Shown piece by piece: positions 16,728 to 25,581 of a stretch of 33,633 nucleotides of DNA. The notes below the pieces were generated by a model. The model saw only the letters and a list, made by a program, of their open reading frames with translations. It searched no databases and was not told where the DNA came from. Source of the DNA: Wenzhouxiangellaceae bacterium (GTDB lineage: Bacteria; Pseudomonadota; Gammaproteobacteria; Xanthomonadales; Wenzhouxiangellaceae); NCBI GenBank assembly GCA_023258355.1, contig JALQZL010000003.1, positions 3,165 to 36,797 of the forward strand, in the 5' to 3' direction. Both the position numbers and the translations under genes were made by a program. Position 1 is the first letter of the stretch. Every line of letters begins with the position of its first letter.

Positions 16728-17457
16728 CGAGGAGCTCTCAGCCCAAAATCCAGCACCTATTCCAGCCCATCAAGCCACTTATGATGTCTTTTTCAATGGC
16801 AAACCGGTCGGCGAAATTCATTTTCAACTTGAGAAAGCGAATGAGGCAGTTTGGTATGTGAGAACAGAATCTAAAGCGACCGCCTTCTTGGCCAAAACAT
16901 TGGGGAGCGAGGTGACTGAAGCCAGTCATTTTTACTGGTCGCGTCATACCACCCACCCTAAGCTCATCCCGCTGACTTACCATCACGTCTCCAAGGAACC
17001 ATTACGAACCCGGTTTTGGCAACACCGCATTGATTGGCAAACAGCCACCTCACAGACGGCCACCCATGAAGGCGATGAAGTGATCTCATTGCCAGAGGGC
17101 GTGTTAGATCCTTTGACACTCCGCCTGCAATTGGCGTCTGATCTCAAGCACTCCTCGGCCCCAGATCTGGACCGTCACTATGTTGTTTTAGACCGGGATG
17201 ACATAGAGAAACAGACAGTGTTGGCCAAAGGTAAGGAACAAATCACAGTGGAAGCTGGCTGTTTTGAGACCCATCACTTCTACCGTTTTCGTAAAGAGGG
17301 CTCCTCCAGAAACTACGATTTGTGGTTGTCACCATCGCTTTATTGGATGCCTGTGAAAATGAAGCAGACCGATGGCAGCCGAGAAATTAGCATTGAATTA
17401 CGACAGACCGATCTCACCCCATCTGATAGGGCGTGCGTGGGCACTGCTGAACCGTAA
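16651..17457 (+). CDS. DUF3108-containing exported protein
   Basis: 268 residues from the ATG at 16651. The start METCLRNLSRWVLISVITVS gives a signal peptide with cleavage after AWA. The mature part has the DUF3108 pattern: ATYDVFFNGKPVGEIHFQLE, then YDLWLSPSLYWMPVKMKQTDG with RQTD near the C-terminus. It is a probable beta-rich periplasmic protein of unknown function. purM-purN-DUF3108 is a recurrent gammaproteobacterial arrangement. An earlier in-frame start at 16615 is possible but would precede the signal peptide. The first 77 bases overlap purN in another frame. Confidence 0.85.
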   Translation: METCLRNLSRWVLISVITVSAAWAADEELSAQNPAPIPAHQATYDVFFNGKPVGEIHFQLEKANEAVWYVRTESKATAFLAKTLGSEVTEASHFYWSRHTTHPKLIPLTYHHVSKEPLRTRFWQHRIDWQTATSQTATHEGDEVISLPEGVLDPLTLRLQLASDLKHSSAPDLDRHYVVLDRDDIEKQTVLAKGKEQITVEAGCFETHHFYRFRKEGSSRNYDLWLSPSLYWMPVKMKQTDGSREISIELRQTDLTPSDRACVGTAEP

Positions 17458-17468
17458 AGTCACCCTTA

Positions 17469-18731
17469 TCAGGAGACAGGCAAGCGACGAATGCGCGCAC
17501 CCAACTGACCGAGCTTTTCTTCAATGTTTTCGTAGCCGCGATCAATGTGATAGACACGGTCGATGAGTGTTTTGCCTTCAGCCACCAAACCCGCCAGCAC
17601 CAAGCAAGCTGATGCTCTAAGATCAGTGGCCATCATGGGCGCAGCATCCAGCTTTGATTTTCCTTGGATGATCACAGTGTTCCCCTCAATTTGCATATCT
17701 GCCCCTAATCTTTGAAGCTCAAGGATATGCATGAAACGATTCTCAAAGACCGTCTCCCTGACCACCGCCGTGCCCTCGGCAATGGCATTGAGTGCTGTGA
17801 ATTGCGCCTGCATGTCTGTCGGAAACCCTGGGTAGGGGGCTGTGGCGAGATTGACTGCGCGAGGTCGCTTACCAGCCATATCGAGCTCAATAAAATCCTC
17901 CCCCTCAACAACGTGCGCGCCCGCTTCCCTCAACTTTTCAATCACAGCATCTAGGGTATCCGGACGGACATTGGTGACTTTAATGTGCCCGCCTGTCATG
18001 GCCGCACCCACCAAAAAGGTGCCTGCTTCAATTCGGTCTGGGATCACTGTATGGTCATAGCCAGCCAAGGTTTCTTTGCCTTTAACCACGATGCGGGTGG
18101 ATCCATGCCCTGAGATTTCGGCACCCATGGCAATCAGACACTCTGCCAAATCGACCACCTCTGGCTCTTGCGCCGCATTTTCAATCACCGTCTCACCCTC
18201 GGCCAATGTCGCTGCCATCAGAATATTTTCAGTGCCTGTCACTGTGATGCCATCCATCACGACTCGGGCGCCAGTGAGGCGACTGGCTTTGGCATGAATG
18301 TAGCCACCCTCAACCGTGATCTCTGCGCCCATCTGGCTTAAACCCTTCAAATGCAGGTTGACGGGTCGTGCGCCGATGGCACAGCCACCGGGTAACGAGA
18401 CTCTAGCCTCTCCTGCACGCGCCAGCAATGGGCCGAGGACCAAAATCGAGGCACGCATCGTTTTGACCAAGTCATAAGGCGCTGTGTGGGTCGACAAATG
18501 AGCGGCTTGCAGACCCACATCAAACCCTTCACCTAAGGAGATCTCCACCCCCATCTGGCCCAAGAGTTCCATGGTAGTGGTCACATCTTTTAAATGAGGC
18601 ACCCCGACCAAGCGACAAGGCTCAGCGGTCAGGAGTGAAGCCATGAGGATGGGTAGGACCGCATTTTTGGCGCCAGAGACCGCAACGGTGCCAGTCAGTG
18701 GATAGCCGCCCTCAATTTCAATGCGCGCCAT
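17469..18731 (-). CDS. murA: UDP-N-acetylglucosamine 1-carboxyvinyltransferase MurA
   Basis: 420 residues, standard length. The N-terminal GTVAVSGAKNAVLPILMASL and the active-site loop LPGGCAIGARPVNLH are conserved; Cys117 is the equivalent of the fosfomycin-target Cys115. Later blocks TGTENILMAATLAEGETVI and YPGFPTDMQAQFTALNAIAEG complete the inside-out alpha/beta barrel. The enzyme commits UDP-GlcNAc to peptidoglycan using phosphoenolpyruvate. It lies 2 bases after ibaG. The presence of the normal cysteine predicts fosfomycin sensitivity at this target, although AmgK/MurU recycling could reduce it. Confidence 0.97.
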   Translation of the reverse strand: MARIEIEGGYPLTGTVAVSGAKNAVLPILMASLLTAEPCRLVGVPHLKDVTTTMELLGQMGVEISLGEGFDVGLQAAHLSTHTAPYDLVKTMRASILVLGPLLARAGEARVSLPGGCAIGARPVNLHLKGLSQMGAEITVEGGYIHAKASRLTGARVVMDGITVTGTENILMAATLAEGETVIENAAQEPEVVDLAECLIAMGAEISGHGSTRIVVKGKETLAGYDHTVIPDRIEAGTFLVGAAMTGGHIKVTNVRPDTLDAVIEKLREAGAHVVEGEDFIELDMAGKRPRAVNLATAPYPGFPTDMQAQFTALNAIAEGTAVVRETVFENRFMHILELQRLGADMQIEGNTVIIQGKSKLDAAPMMATDLRASACLVLAGLVAEGKTLIDRVYHIDRGYENIEEKLGQLGARIRRLPVS

Positions 18732-18733
18732 GG

Positions 18734-18976
18734 CTAGATGACCTCACCGGGTGTTTTGAGATCAAGTGTCAACGCATGGATCTCTCGGCCCAATGCCTCA
18801 CCAACCTCCGCTTGAATCGCCGCATGAACCATGCGATGCCGCTGAAGACGAGATTTCCCCTCAAACGCATCGCTAACAATGCGTGCACTGAAATGCACCT
18901 CATCATCAGAGTGAACCGCCACATCAGCATGTGGAAATGCTTGTAGAATAATGTCTTGTATCTGTTGAGCGTACAT
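18734..18976 (-). CDS. ibaG: BolA-family protein IbaG
   Basis: 80 residues from the ATG at 18974-18976, a normal BolA/IbaG size; longer readings upstream add an unrelated segment. The conserved VSDAFEGKSRLQRHRMVHAA includes the invariant His. There is no cysteine. BolA-family proteins pair with monothiol glutaredoxins through Fe-S clusters. Location directly before murA matches the conserved ibaG-murA pair. The mla phospholipid-transport genes that usually precede ibaG are absent here. Confidence 0.9.
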   Translation of the reverse strand: MYAQQIQDIILQAFPHADVAVHSDDEVHFSARIVSDAFEGKSRLQRHRMVHAAIQAEVGEALGREIHALTLDLKTPGEVI

Positions 18977-19102
18977 GTGGGCGCTTGATATCACCAGATC
19001 AGATTGACTAAAGAATTGAGTGTAACCGATTGATGATTCTCGCTTGAGAAAAACACAAGCACTCAACTAACATCGACCAGCCATGGAGCCCCCCTAAACA
19101 AC

Positions 19103-20089
19103 GTGTTAGCCGAATTACTCATCGCCAGTGTCCAACTGATTGCCGGATTTGTGCTCTTGATCTGGGCAGCGGACCGTCTTGTTGCGGGAAGTTCGGCACT
19201 GGCTGCCCACTTTGGCGTCTCCCCACTGGTGATTGGCATTACGTTGGTGGGTTTTGGCACCTCGGCGCCTGAAATGGTTGTTTCTGCCATCGCTTCATTG
19301 GAAGGCAATCCTGCACTGGCCATTGGTAATGCCCTCGGCTCTAATACAGCCAATATTGGCCTCATCTTAGGCGTCACAGCCTTAATTTATCCTCTGTCGA
19401 TCCAGCGAAGCACCATGCGACGCGAATTCCCTGTTCTCCTAGGGGTGATGGCGATCACGGCCTTGATGATGTGGAACCTAGACTTCACCCGACTCGAGGG
19501 TCTGATCTTGCTCTCAGTATTATTGGCGCTCATTCTGGTCATGGTGATCTACAGCATTAAACATCCCTCTGATAATCATCAGCTCGAGCATTTGACTGAG
19601 GATATTCCGGTGAAGATGGACAACTCCATTGCAATCACTTGGACTATCGTGGGCATTGTCGTCCTCCCTATCAGCGCTCATATCCTGGTGACTGGCGCTG
19701 TGTCTCTGGCGACTTTGGCGGGTGTATCAGAGGCAGTTGTGGGCCTGACGATCGTTGCGCTTGGCACCAGCCTACCGGAATTGGCGGCCGCAGCAGCCAG
19801 TGCTTTCAAGCGAGAGGATGATTTAGCGATTGGCAATATTCTTGGCTCGAATATCTTCAATCTGTTGGGTGTCTTGGGGATTTCAGCCTTTGTTGCCCCC
19901 ATGGCCATCGAGGCAGAATTGGTACAACGGGATCTTCTGGTGATGTTTGGCATGACAGGCCTGTTGGCTTTGCTGGTTTGGCGTAGAGAAGGCGTGGGCA
20001 AAATCACCCGCGTCAGTGGTGGCGTTTTATTGGCGTTTTTCGTGATCTATCAAGTAGCGATTGTCCGAACGGCACTGATCGGTGGATAA
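19103..20089 (+). CDS. yrbG: Calcium/sodium antiporter YrbG-like
   Basis: 328 residues, GTG start at 19103, with ten to eleven membrane helices. The two inverted alpha-repeats of the Ca2+:cation antiporter family are clear: GFGTSAPEMVVSAIASLEGN and ALGTSLPELAAAAASAFKRE, each followed by an AIGN-LGSN-N motif. The function is inner-membrane exchange of Ca2+ for Na+ or H+ (family knowledge). In E. coli yrbG likewise precedes kdsD-kdsC-lptCAB. There is no strong ribosome site before the GTG, so the start carries some doubt. Confidence 0.9.
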   Translation: MLAELLIASVQLIAGFVLLIWAADRLVAGSSALAAHFGVSPLVIGITLVGFGTSAPEMVVSAIASLEGNPALAIGNALGSNTANIGLILGVTALIYPLSIQRSTMRREFPVLLGVMAITALMMWNLDFTRLEGLILLSVLLALILVMVIYSIKHPSDNHQLEHLTEDIPVKMDNSIAITWTIVGIVVLPISAHILVTGAVSLATLAGVSEAVVGLTIVALGTSLPELAAAAASAFKREDDLAIGNILGSNIFNLLGVLGISAFVAPMAIEAELVQRDLLVMFGMTGLLALLVWRREGVGKITRVSGGVLLAFFVIYQVAIVRTALIGG

Positions 20090-20120
20090 TGAGCCTAAGC
20101 TAAGTTAATGACATTTTAAA

Positions 20121-21098
20121 ATGCCAACAGATAAACAACAGGTGATCAGTAGCGCTAAAGCGGTCCTAGAGACCGAGGCGAGCGCTATTGGTGCACTTAT
20201 TGAGCGTATCGATCAGTCTTTTTATGAGGCGGTAGAGGCTGTGCTTGCATGCACTGGCCACGTCATCCTGACTGGGATGGGCAAGTCAGGGCATGTTGCC
20301 CAAAAAATTGCCGCCACACTGGCTTCAACAGGGACACCCGCTTTTTTCGTCCATCCCGCTGAGGCCAGTCATGGTGATCTCGGCATGATTCGAACGGATA
20401 GCCTGGTCATTGCTCTGTCCAACTCAGGCGAGACAGAGGAGTTGTTGCGACTAATTCCTGTGTTAAAGCGCTTGGGTGTCAACATGGTTGCCATCACTGG
20501 CCAGCCAAGTTCTAGCTTGGCGCAGCATGCCAACCTTCACTTAAATGTGAGCGTTGATCGTGAGGCCTGCCCACTGGGTCTTGCACCGACCGCCTCTACC
20601 TCCGCGCAATTGGCCATGGGCGACGCACTGGCACTCAGTGTTGCCCAAGCGCGCGGTTTTACCCCCGATGATTTTGCGCGCTCTCACCCGGGCGGCATGC
20701 TGGGACGGCGCCTGTTAATGACCATCGAAGACCTCATGCACAGGGATGAAGCGCTACCTAAAGTGGGTGAGGCGGCCTCAGTGGCTGAGGCGATCATGGA
20801 AATGACACGCTCCCGCCTCGGGATGTGCGCTGTACTTGATGAGCACGGTGTTGTGATCGGCGTGATCACGGACGGCGATCTCAGACGGCATATCCATGAG
20901 ATCAATGATGTTAATCAATTGTCAGCATCTCACATCATGACCCCAAATCCACAGACCATTCAGCCTCATGAACTGGCTTTTGAGGCGGTGACTTTGATGC
21001 AGTCGAGGAGAATTCAGGGTCTGTTGGTCACCAATGCCGAGGGTCAATTGCAAGGCGCCTTGAATTTTCAGGATTTATTACAGGCTGGTTTGGTATGA
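20121..21098 (+). CDS. kdsD: Arabinose-5-phosphate isomerase KdsD
   Basis: 325 residues. The N-terminal SIS domain contains VILTGMGKSGHVAQKIAATL, ASHGDLGMI and VIALSNSGETEELL. Two CBS repeats follow, IEDLMHRDEALPKVGEAASV and ASHIMTPNPQTIQPHELAFE. The enzyme converts ribulose-5-phosphate to arabinose-5-phosphate, the first step to Kdo. It overlaps kdsC by ATGA. Confidence 0.96.
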   Translation: MPTDKQQVISSAKAVLETEASAIGALIERIDQSFYEAVEAVLACTGHVILTGMGKSGHVAQKIAATLASTGTPAFFVHPAEASHGDLGMIRTDSLVIALSNSGETEELLRLIPVLKRLGVNMVAITGQPSSSLAQHANLHLNVSVDREACPLGLAPTASTSAQLAMGDALALSVAQARGFTPDDFARSHPGGMLGRRLLMTIEDLMHRDEALPKVGEAASVAEAIMEMTRSRLGMCAVLDEHGVVIGVITDGDLRRHIHEINDVNQLSASHIMTPNPQTIQPHELAFEAVTLMQSRRIQGLLVTNAEGQLQGALNFQDLLQAGLV

Positions 21099-21601
21099 CA
21101 AACAAAGTCATCAAATTGGTTGTTTTCGATGTCGATGGCGTTTTGACCGATGGGCGCCTTTATCTCCAAGACGATGGGCAGGAAATTAAAGCATTTCATA
21201 CCCGCGACGGCTTAGGCCTCAAAGCCCTGATGTCTTTTGGCATAGAGGTAGCGATCATCACCGCTCGCAGTGCACCCTTGGTGGACCGGCGGATGTCAGA
21301 GCTGGGCATCACTCACTACTATCCAGGCTGCGAAGATAAAAAGGTTGCGTTGAGTGACTTACTGGAAACGCTCGACATACAGCCCAATGAGGTTGCCTAT
21401 GTCGGTGATGATCTCGTGGACTGGCCAGCGATGCATCTATGTGGCATGAAATGTGTGCCGGCAGATGGCGATGCGTGGCTACAGCAACAGGCGGACTATG
21501 TCACGTCCGCCAACGGTGGCCATGGCGCTGCCAGGGAAGTGGCTGAGAAAATTTTGGCAGATCAAAACTTACTTGAGGCTTGGAGAAACCAGTTCCTGTG
21601 A
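21095..21601 (+). CDS. kdsC: Kdo-8-phosphate phosphatase KdsC
   Basis: 168 residues, a HAD phosphatase without a cap domain. Motif I is LVVFDVDGVLTDGRLYL, motif II the AIITARSAPLVDRR segment, and motif IV the VAYVGDDLVDWPAM segment. The enzyme removes phosphate from Kdo-8-P to give Kdo for lipid A core. It is coupled by 4-base overlaps to kdsD before it (ATGA) and lptC after it (GTGA). Confidence 0.96.
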   Translation: MTNKVIKLVVFDVDGVLTDGRLYLQDDGQEIKAFHTRDGLGLKALMSFGIEVAIITARSAPLVDRRMSELGITHYYPGCEDKKVALSDLLETLDIQPNEVAYVGDDLVDWPAMHLCGMKCVPADGDAWLQQQADYVTSANGGHGAAREVAEKILADQNLLEAWRNQFL

Positions 21602-22197
21602 ACCGCCGCATCATCGTTTTGGCAAGTTTGATGTTGCTCGTGGTGTTTCTTATTCGATGGTGGGTTCCCTCAGACCGGAGCACAAGAAGCATTCCCGCAC
21701 TACCAGACACGCGCCTAGATTACACATTGACCGATTTCAAATCTGAGTTCTATAACAGTGAAGGTGTGCTGGAGTGGGTCATTGAAGCTCCTGAGCTCAC
21801 CCATGAGGCATCTTTGAAAAAAGCCGTTATCCGTGAGCCTGTTATGCAGATCGAACCCACAAGCGCTGACTGGCACGCACGTGCTGACCAGGCCGAGATC
21901 TTAAGGAATGAGGATGAGATTGTGCTCATCGGGAATGTTGTCATTCGCCAAGCCCTGGATGCGGGCGACCGCATCATCAGAACAAACCAATTACATCATG
22001 ACCGCCGCCAGCGTACAATCAAGGCAGAGAGCGCTGTCATTATTGATAGCCCAAGCTCATTCATCGAGGCGGGCGGCCTGCTGATTGACCTTGATACGAA
22101 TACCATGGAGTTTTTTAATCATGTTGAAGGTGAGATCTTTTTTGATCATTATGATGAGCCTAGCGCCCATGATGACATTACTGGCCCAAGAGACTGA
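21598..22197 (+). CDS. lptC: LPS export protein LptC
   Basis: 199 residues from the GTG at 21598, which overlaps the kdsC stop (GTGA). An alternative TTG at 21580 adds six residues. A single N-terminal membrane anchor (IIVLASLMLLVVFLIRWWV) is followed by a periplasmic beta-jellyroll with DYTLTDFKSEFYNSEGVLEW, typical of LptC. It links the LptB2FG transporter to LptA in the bridge carrying LPS to the outer membrane. The 3' end overlaps the signal-peptide part of lptA by 77 bases. Confidence 0.9.
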   Translation: MNRRIIVLASLMLLVVFLIRWWVPSDRSTRSIPALPDTRLDYTLTDFKSEFYNSEGVLEWVIEAPELTHEASLKKAVIREPVMQIEPTSADWHARADQAEILRNEDEIVLIGNVVIRQALDAGDRIIRTNQLHHDRRQRTIKAESAVIIDSPSSFIEAGGLLIDLDTNTMEFFNHVEGEIFFDHYDEPSAHDDITGPRD

Positions 22198-22615
22198 AGC
22201 GCAGTCGCGACAGGAAGGTCCGATTCAAATTGATGCTGATAGCGGTGAATTTGATAACCGCCTGAATGCCTACAAGCTTTTTGGCAATGTGAAGATTAGT
22301 CATGGTCAACTGTCTGTCATGGCCGATGAAGGATTTGCCTATCAAACAGAGGGGGAAGATGAGCGTGTGGAGCTTTTTGGATCTCCCACACGTTGGACCA
22401 TGCAAATGGAAGATGGCACACAAGCCACAGGCCAATCAGATGAAATCATCTACAATTTGACTCAAAATATCATCGTCATGGTGGGGAATGCCAGAGTTGA
22501 AGACAGCCGAGGCGTTTTCACTGGTGCCCGGCTGACGTATGACCTAGAGACGGAAAAAACCGAAGGCGAAGGTGGGGTGAAAGTAGTCATTGATCCCTCC
22601 AGACCACAGAATTAG
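22121..22615 (+). CDS. lptA: LPS export periplasmic protein LptA
   Basis: 164 residues from the ATG at 22121, with GGAG 10 bases upstream. The signal peptide MLKVRSFLIIMMSLAPMMTL is likely cut after LLA. The mature part begins with EGPIQIDADSGEFDN and contains KLFGNVKISHGQLSVMADEG, the OstA/LptA jellyroll. LptA strands stack to form the periplasmic bridge. The C-terminus (EGEGGVKVVIDPSRPQN) is short, as usual. Confidence 0.92.
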   Translation: MLKVRSFLIIMMSLAPMMTLLAQETEAQSRQEGPIQIDADSGEFDNRLNAYKLFGNVKISHGQLSVMADEGFAYQTEGEDERVELFGSPTRWTMQMEDGTQATGQSDEIIYNLTQNIIVMVGNARVEDSRGVFTGARLTYDLETEKTEGEGGVKVVIDPSRPQN

Positions 22616-22644
22616 ATCACAAAAAACTGACAACTGGACGCATT

Positions 22645-23364
22645 GTGTTAGAAGCCAAACATCTTATAAAACGTTATCGGGGCCGAACAGTCGTTCAAGA
22701 TGTCTCGCTCAACGTTGAGCGTGGAGAAATTGTTGGGCTCCTCGGCCCCAATGGTGCTGGCAAAACCACAACTTTCTACATGGTGGTTGGCCTTGTCCCC
22801 GCCGACGGCGGCCAAATTACTTTGGATGACAGCGACCTGACGCAGGCCAACATGCATCGGCGAGCACGTCAAGGGCTCGGCTATCTTCCTCAAGAGGCCT
22901 CGATATTTCGAAAGCTAAGTGTCGCCGACAATATCATGGCTATTTTGCAACTTCGCAAAGACCTCACTTCTGATCAACGTCTTGCTGAACAGGCCAGGCT
23001 AATGGATGAATTTCACATTACTCACCTGGCGGATCAAATGGGCATTTCATTATCGGGTGGAGAGCGGAGACGAGTCGAGATTGCACGCTGTTTGGCCAAC
23101 GATCCTAAGTTTATATTGCTCGATGAGCCATTTGCTGGGGTTGACCCCATCTCTGTGGGTGAAATTCAGCAAATCATCAAACAACTTGCGGAGCGTTCTA
23201 TTGGCATCTTGATCACGGACCACAACGTTAGAGAGACCTTGGGCATTTGCGATCGCGCCTATATCATCTCTGAGGGCAAAGTGCTCACTCAAGGCAGCCC
23301 AGCAGATGTTTTGGCTGATGATAATGTTCGGAAAGTGTACTTGGGCTCGGAATTCAAGCTCTAG
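22645..23364 (+). CDS. lptB: LPS export ABC transporter ATP-binding protein LptB
   Basis: 239 residues, GTG start at 22645 with weak ribosome-site support. Walker A GPNGAGKTT is at 34-42, the Q-loop at YLPQEASIFRKLSV, signature LSGGERRRVEIARCL, Walker B FILLDEPFAGVDPISV and the switch His in ITDHNVRETLGICD. The FRKLSV and GVDP features are characteristic of LptB among ABC ATPases. It drives LPS extraction with LptFG, which are not in this window. Confidence 0.95.
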   Translation: MLEAKHLIKRYRGRTVVQDVSLNVERGEIVGLLGPNGAGKTTTFYMVVGLVPADGGQITLDDSDLTQANMHRRARQGLGYLPQEASIFRKLSVADNIMAILQLRKDLTSDQRLAEQARLMDEFHITHLADQMGISLSGGERRRVEIARCLANDPKFILLDEPFAGVDPISVGEIQQIIKQLAERSIGILITDHNVRETLGICDRAYIISEGKVLTQGSPADVLADDNVRKVYLGSEFKL

Positions 23365-23381
23365 CATTCGAGTAGTGAGCG

Positions 23382-24758
23382 ATGCCTGTTGGCCAAAAAA
23401 TCCAGCTTAAAGTACAGCAAAAACTCCGCCTTTCTCCCCAAGTTCAGTACTGTCTGAGATTAATTCAACTAAACCGCGTGGAGCTCGTTGACCACATTCA
23501 AGAAGCTGTTTTAAGTAATCCACTCATCGAAATTGAATCGGCCACGTACACGCAGCCTCAACATCTCAGTCAACTGGGCCCCTCTGCCAAGAACCAATCG
23601 CACGATATCGATACTGGCGTTTGGGCAGTTGATCCAGACCAAGACTCACTCCAGGCTCATCTTGAATGGCAACTGGCTATGTCTGGATTCGATGCCGATG
23701 AAATGAAGGTGGCGTCACTGATTATTCACCATCTCGATGACCGTGGCTTACTATCCATCGGCTTATCTGAGCTTTTCGAGCTCAGTCAGACGGAAATGGG
23801 CCGAAGAGCACACTCAAAAAACCAAATTAAGTCAGTGCTTGCAAAGATTCAACAGTTTGACCCAATTGGTGTGGCCGCACAGACTGTTCAAGAGAGCCTC
23901 CTCATGCAATTAAGTGCTCGCTTCGCAGCTGAGCCATCGTTTTCGATTGCAAAAACGATGTTAGAAAACCACTACCATCAGCTGGGTCAGGGGGACATGG
24001 GACAATTGGCAACAGCATTAAAATCAAGTCCCACTCAGATCCAATCTGGCTTTGCTCTCATTCAGCGATTGACGCCTAATCCAGCCAGTGCCTTTGGGCA
24101 GTTAACAGCAGAACATATCATTCCTGATATCTATATTTATCCATCTGAAGATCAAGAAAAGACACCATGGCGGGTCATCGTCAATAGAAGCCACATGCCA
24201 CAAATCATTCTCAACAGCACTTATAAAGACCTCATGCCGCATGCCTCCGCTCCCGATAAGAAATATCTAAATCAGAAGCTTCGCGATGCCCAGTCACTGA
24301 TTGACGGGCTACAGATGAGACACCAAACAATTGTGAGAGTCGCTCAGGCATTGGCTAGCTATCAGACGACATTTTTACATCGAGGCAGACAATACCTCAG
24401 ACCGCTCTCTCAAAAAATGATTGCTGAGACGTTAGACATGCACAGCTCAACGATTTCTCGGACAGTCAGTGGAAAATACGCACAGACGCCTCAGGGGTTG
24501 ATATCGCTCAAGCAATTTTTTTCAGGAAAGTTAAGTCATGATGCGCGGGGGCAGATTGCATCGGACGTCATCCTTGAGAAAATCAGAGAAATCATCATTC
24601 ATGAAGACCCGAAACAGCCACTAACGGATCAAAGTATCGCCAACCTATTGAGCAACAATGGGGTTAGAATTGCACGTAGAACGGTCACAAAATACCGTGA
24701 AAAATTGGGTTTTCGTGGCTCTCAAGCGCGTCAATCAAGCAGAACATGGCGTCTGTGA
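23382..24758 (+). CDS. rpoN: RNA polymerase sigma-54 factor RpoN
   Basis: 458 residues. The N-terminal activator-interacting region starts QKIQLKVQQKLRLSPQVQYC and includes NPLIEIE. The core-binding domain follows, then the helix-turn-helix segment (MIAETLDMHSSTISRTVSGK), and the RpoN box ARRTVTKYRE sits at residues 431-440. Sigma-54 directs activator-dependent transcription, often of nitrogen, motility or surface genes. The acidic linker after residue 50 is short. The C-terminal tail after the RpoN box is unusual: FRGSQARQSSRTWRL rather than the common LGIP-type ending. The gene follows lptB as in E. coli. Confidence 0.96.
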   Translation: MPVGQKIQLKVQQKLRLSPQVQYCLRLIQLNRVELVDHIQEAVLSNPLIEIESATYTQPQHLSQLGPSAKNQSHDIDTGVWAVDPDQDSLQAHLEWQLAMSGFDADEMKVASLIIHHLDDRGLLSIGLSELFELSQTEMGRRAHSKNQIKSVLAKIQQFDPIGVAAQTVQESLLMQLSARFAAEPSFSIAKTMLENHYHQLGQGDMGQLATALKSSPTQIQSGFALIQRLTPNPASAFGQLTAEHIIPDIYIYPSEDQEKTPWRVIVNRSHMPQIILNSTYKDLMPHASAPDKKYLNQKLRDAQSLIDGLQMRHQTIVRVAQALASYQTTFLHRGRQYLRPLSQKMIAETLDMHSSTISRTVSGKYAQTPQGLISLKQFFSGKLSHDARGQIASDVILEKIREIIIHEDPKQPLTDQSIANLLSNNGVRIARRTVTKYREKLGFRGSQARQSSRTWRL

Positions 24759-24814
24759 ACTGAAGCGCTAGGGGGATGCGAAAACGATGACTAAAGTAAG
24801 GAGTAGGCAGCGTT

Positions 24815-25114
24815 ATGCAAATTGAAGTCACTGGACAAAACGTTGAAATCACAGATGCACTCAGAAGTTATGTGTCAGAGAAAACACAACGGATTGAGCG
24901 GCACTTTGAAAACATCACATCAGGGCACTTTATTTTGAAACTTGAGAAATTGGTTCATACGGCAGAGGGGACGATTCATGTGGGTGGTAAAACAAACCCA
25001 GTCCATGCCCAGTCTACCGCTGATGATATGTATGCAGCCATTGATGATCTGATGGACAAGTTGGATCGGCAAGTGCGTAGACACAAAAGTAAAGTCACTG
25101 ATCACCATCGCTAA
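24815..25114 (+). CDS. hpf: Ribosome hibernation promoting factor (short form)
   Basis: 99 residues, with TAAGGAG at 24797-24803, 11 bases before the ATG. The protein begins MQIEVTGQNVEITDALRSYV and continues with a KLVHTAEGTIHVGGKTNPVHA segment and DDMYAAIDDLMDKLDRQVRRHK, the S30AE fold. It binds the 30S decoding region in stationary phase to help make inactive ribosome dimers. The size is that of the short, gammaproteobacterial form without a C-terminal dimerisation domain. Confidence 0.95.
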   Translation: MQIEVTGQNVEITDALRSYVSEKTQRIERHFENITSGHFILKLEKLVHTAEGTIHVGGKTNPVHAQSTADDMYAAIDDLMDKLDRQVRRHKSKVTDHHR

Positions 25115-25128
25115 TTGAGGCACTCGCC

Positions 25129-25581
25129 ATGCAGCTGGCTGATGTTCTAACTACTGACAGAATTCTGCTGGATCTCACTGCCTCCAGCAAAAAAACTTTG
25201 CTAGAAAAAATGGCGAAAGTACTTGCTAAAGCAGACAGCGAAACAGATCACCGGCAGATTTTTGAGGGGCTTTGTCAACGTGAACGGCTTGGCTCGACAG
25301 GTCTGGGTCTCGGTATCGCCATCCCTCATTGCCGAATATCAGAGCAAGATGAAGTCGCGGGTGCCGTGATTCGTCTCCGAAAACCCATTGACTTTGATGC
25401 ACCTGATCAACAGAATGTTGATCTTTTTTTCGCACTTGCCATCCCTGAGAAGTGCACGGAAGCCCATTTGAAACTATTAGCCGACATTGCTGAGTTCTTC
25501 AAAGACACACAAAAAGCTTCAAGCGTGCGCGAGGCTGCCTCAGCCGAAGATGTGATTGCACTGATGAGCCATGGAGAATAG
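25129..25581 (+). CDS. ptsN: Nitrogen-regulatory PTS EIIA protein PtsN
   Basis: 150 residues. The phosphorylated His67 lies in the GIAIPHCR motif, preceded by RERLGSTGLGLG. The C-terminal part contains DLFFALAIPEKCTEAHLKLL, typical of the EIIA-Ntr family. It receives phosphate from the PtsP-PtsO chain and regulates potassium and metabolic functions rather than sugar uptake. It overlaps rapZ by 11 bases. A PtsO (NPr) gene is not present after rapZ. Confidence 0.95.
   Translation: MQLADVLTTDRILLDLTASSKKTLLEKMAKVLAKADSETDHRQIFEGLCQRERLGSTGLGLGIAIPHCRISEQDEVAGAVIRLRKPIDFDAPDQQNVDLFFALAIPEKCTEAHLKLLADIAEFFKDTQKASSVREAASAEDVIALMSHGE

Noticed and set aside
19016..19066. Inverted repeats TTGAGTG/CACTCAA and GCTTG/CAAGC upstream of yrbG
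   Set aside because: Stems of 5-7 bases with long loops and no T-run; this level is expected by chance, so not called as operator or terminator.
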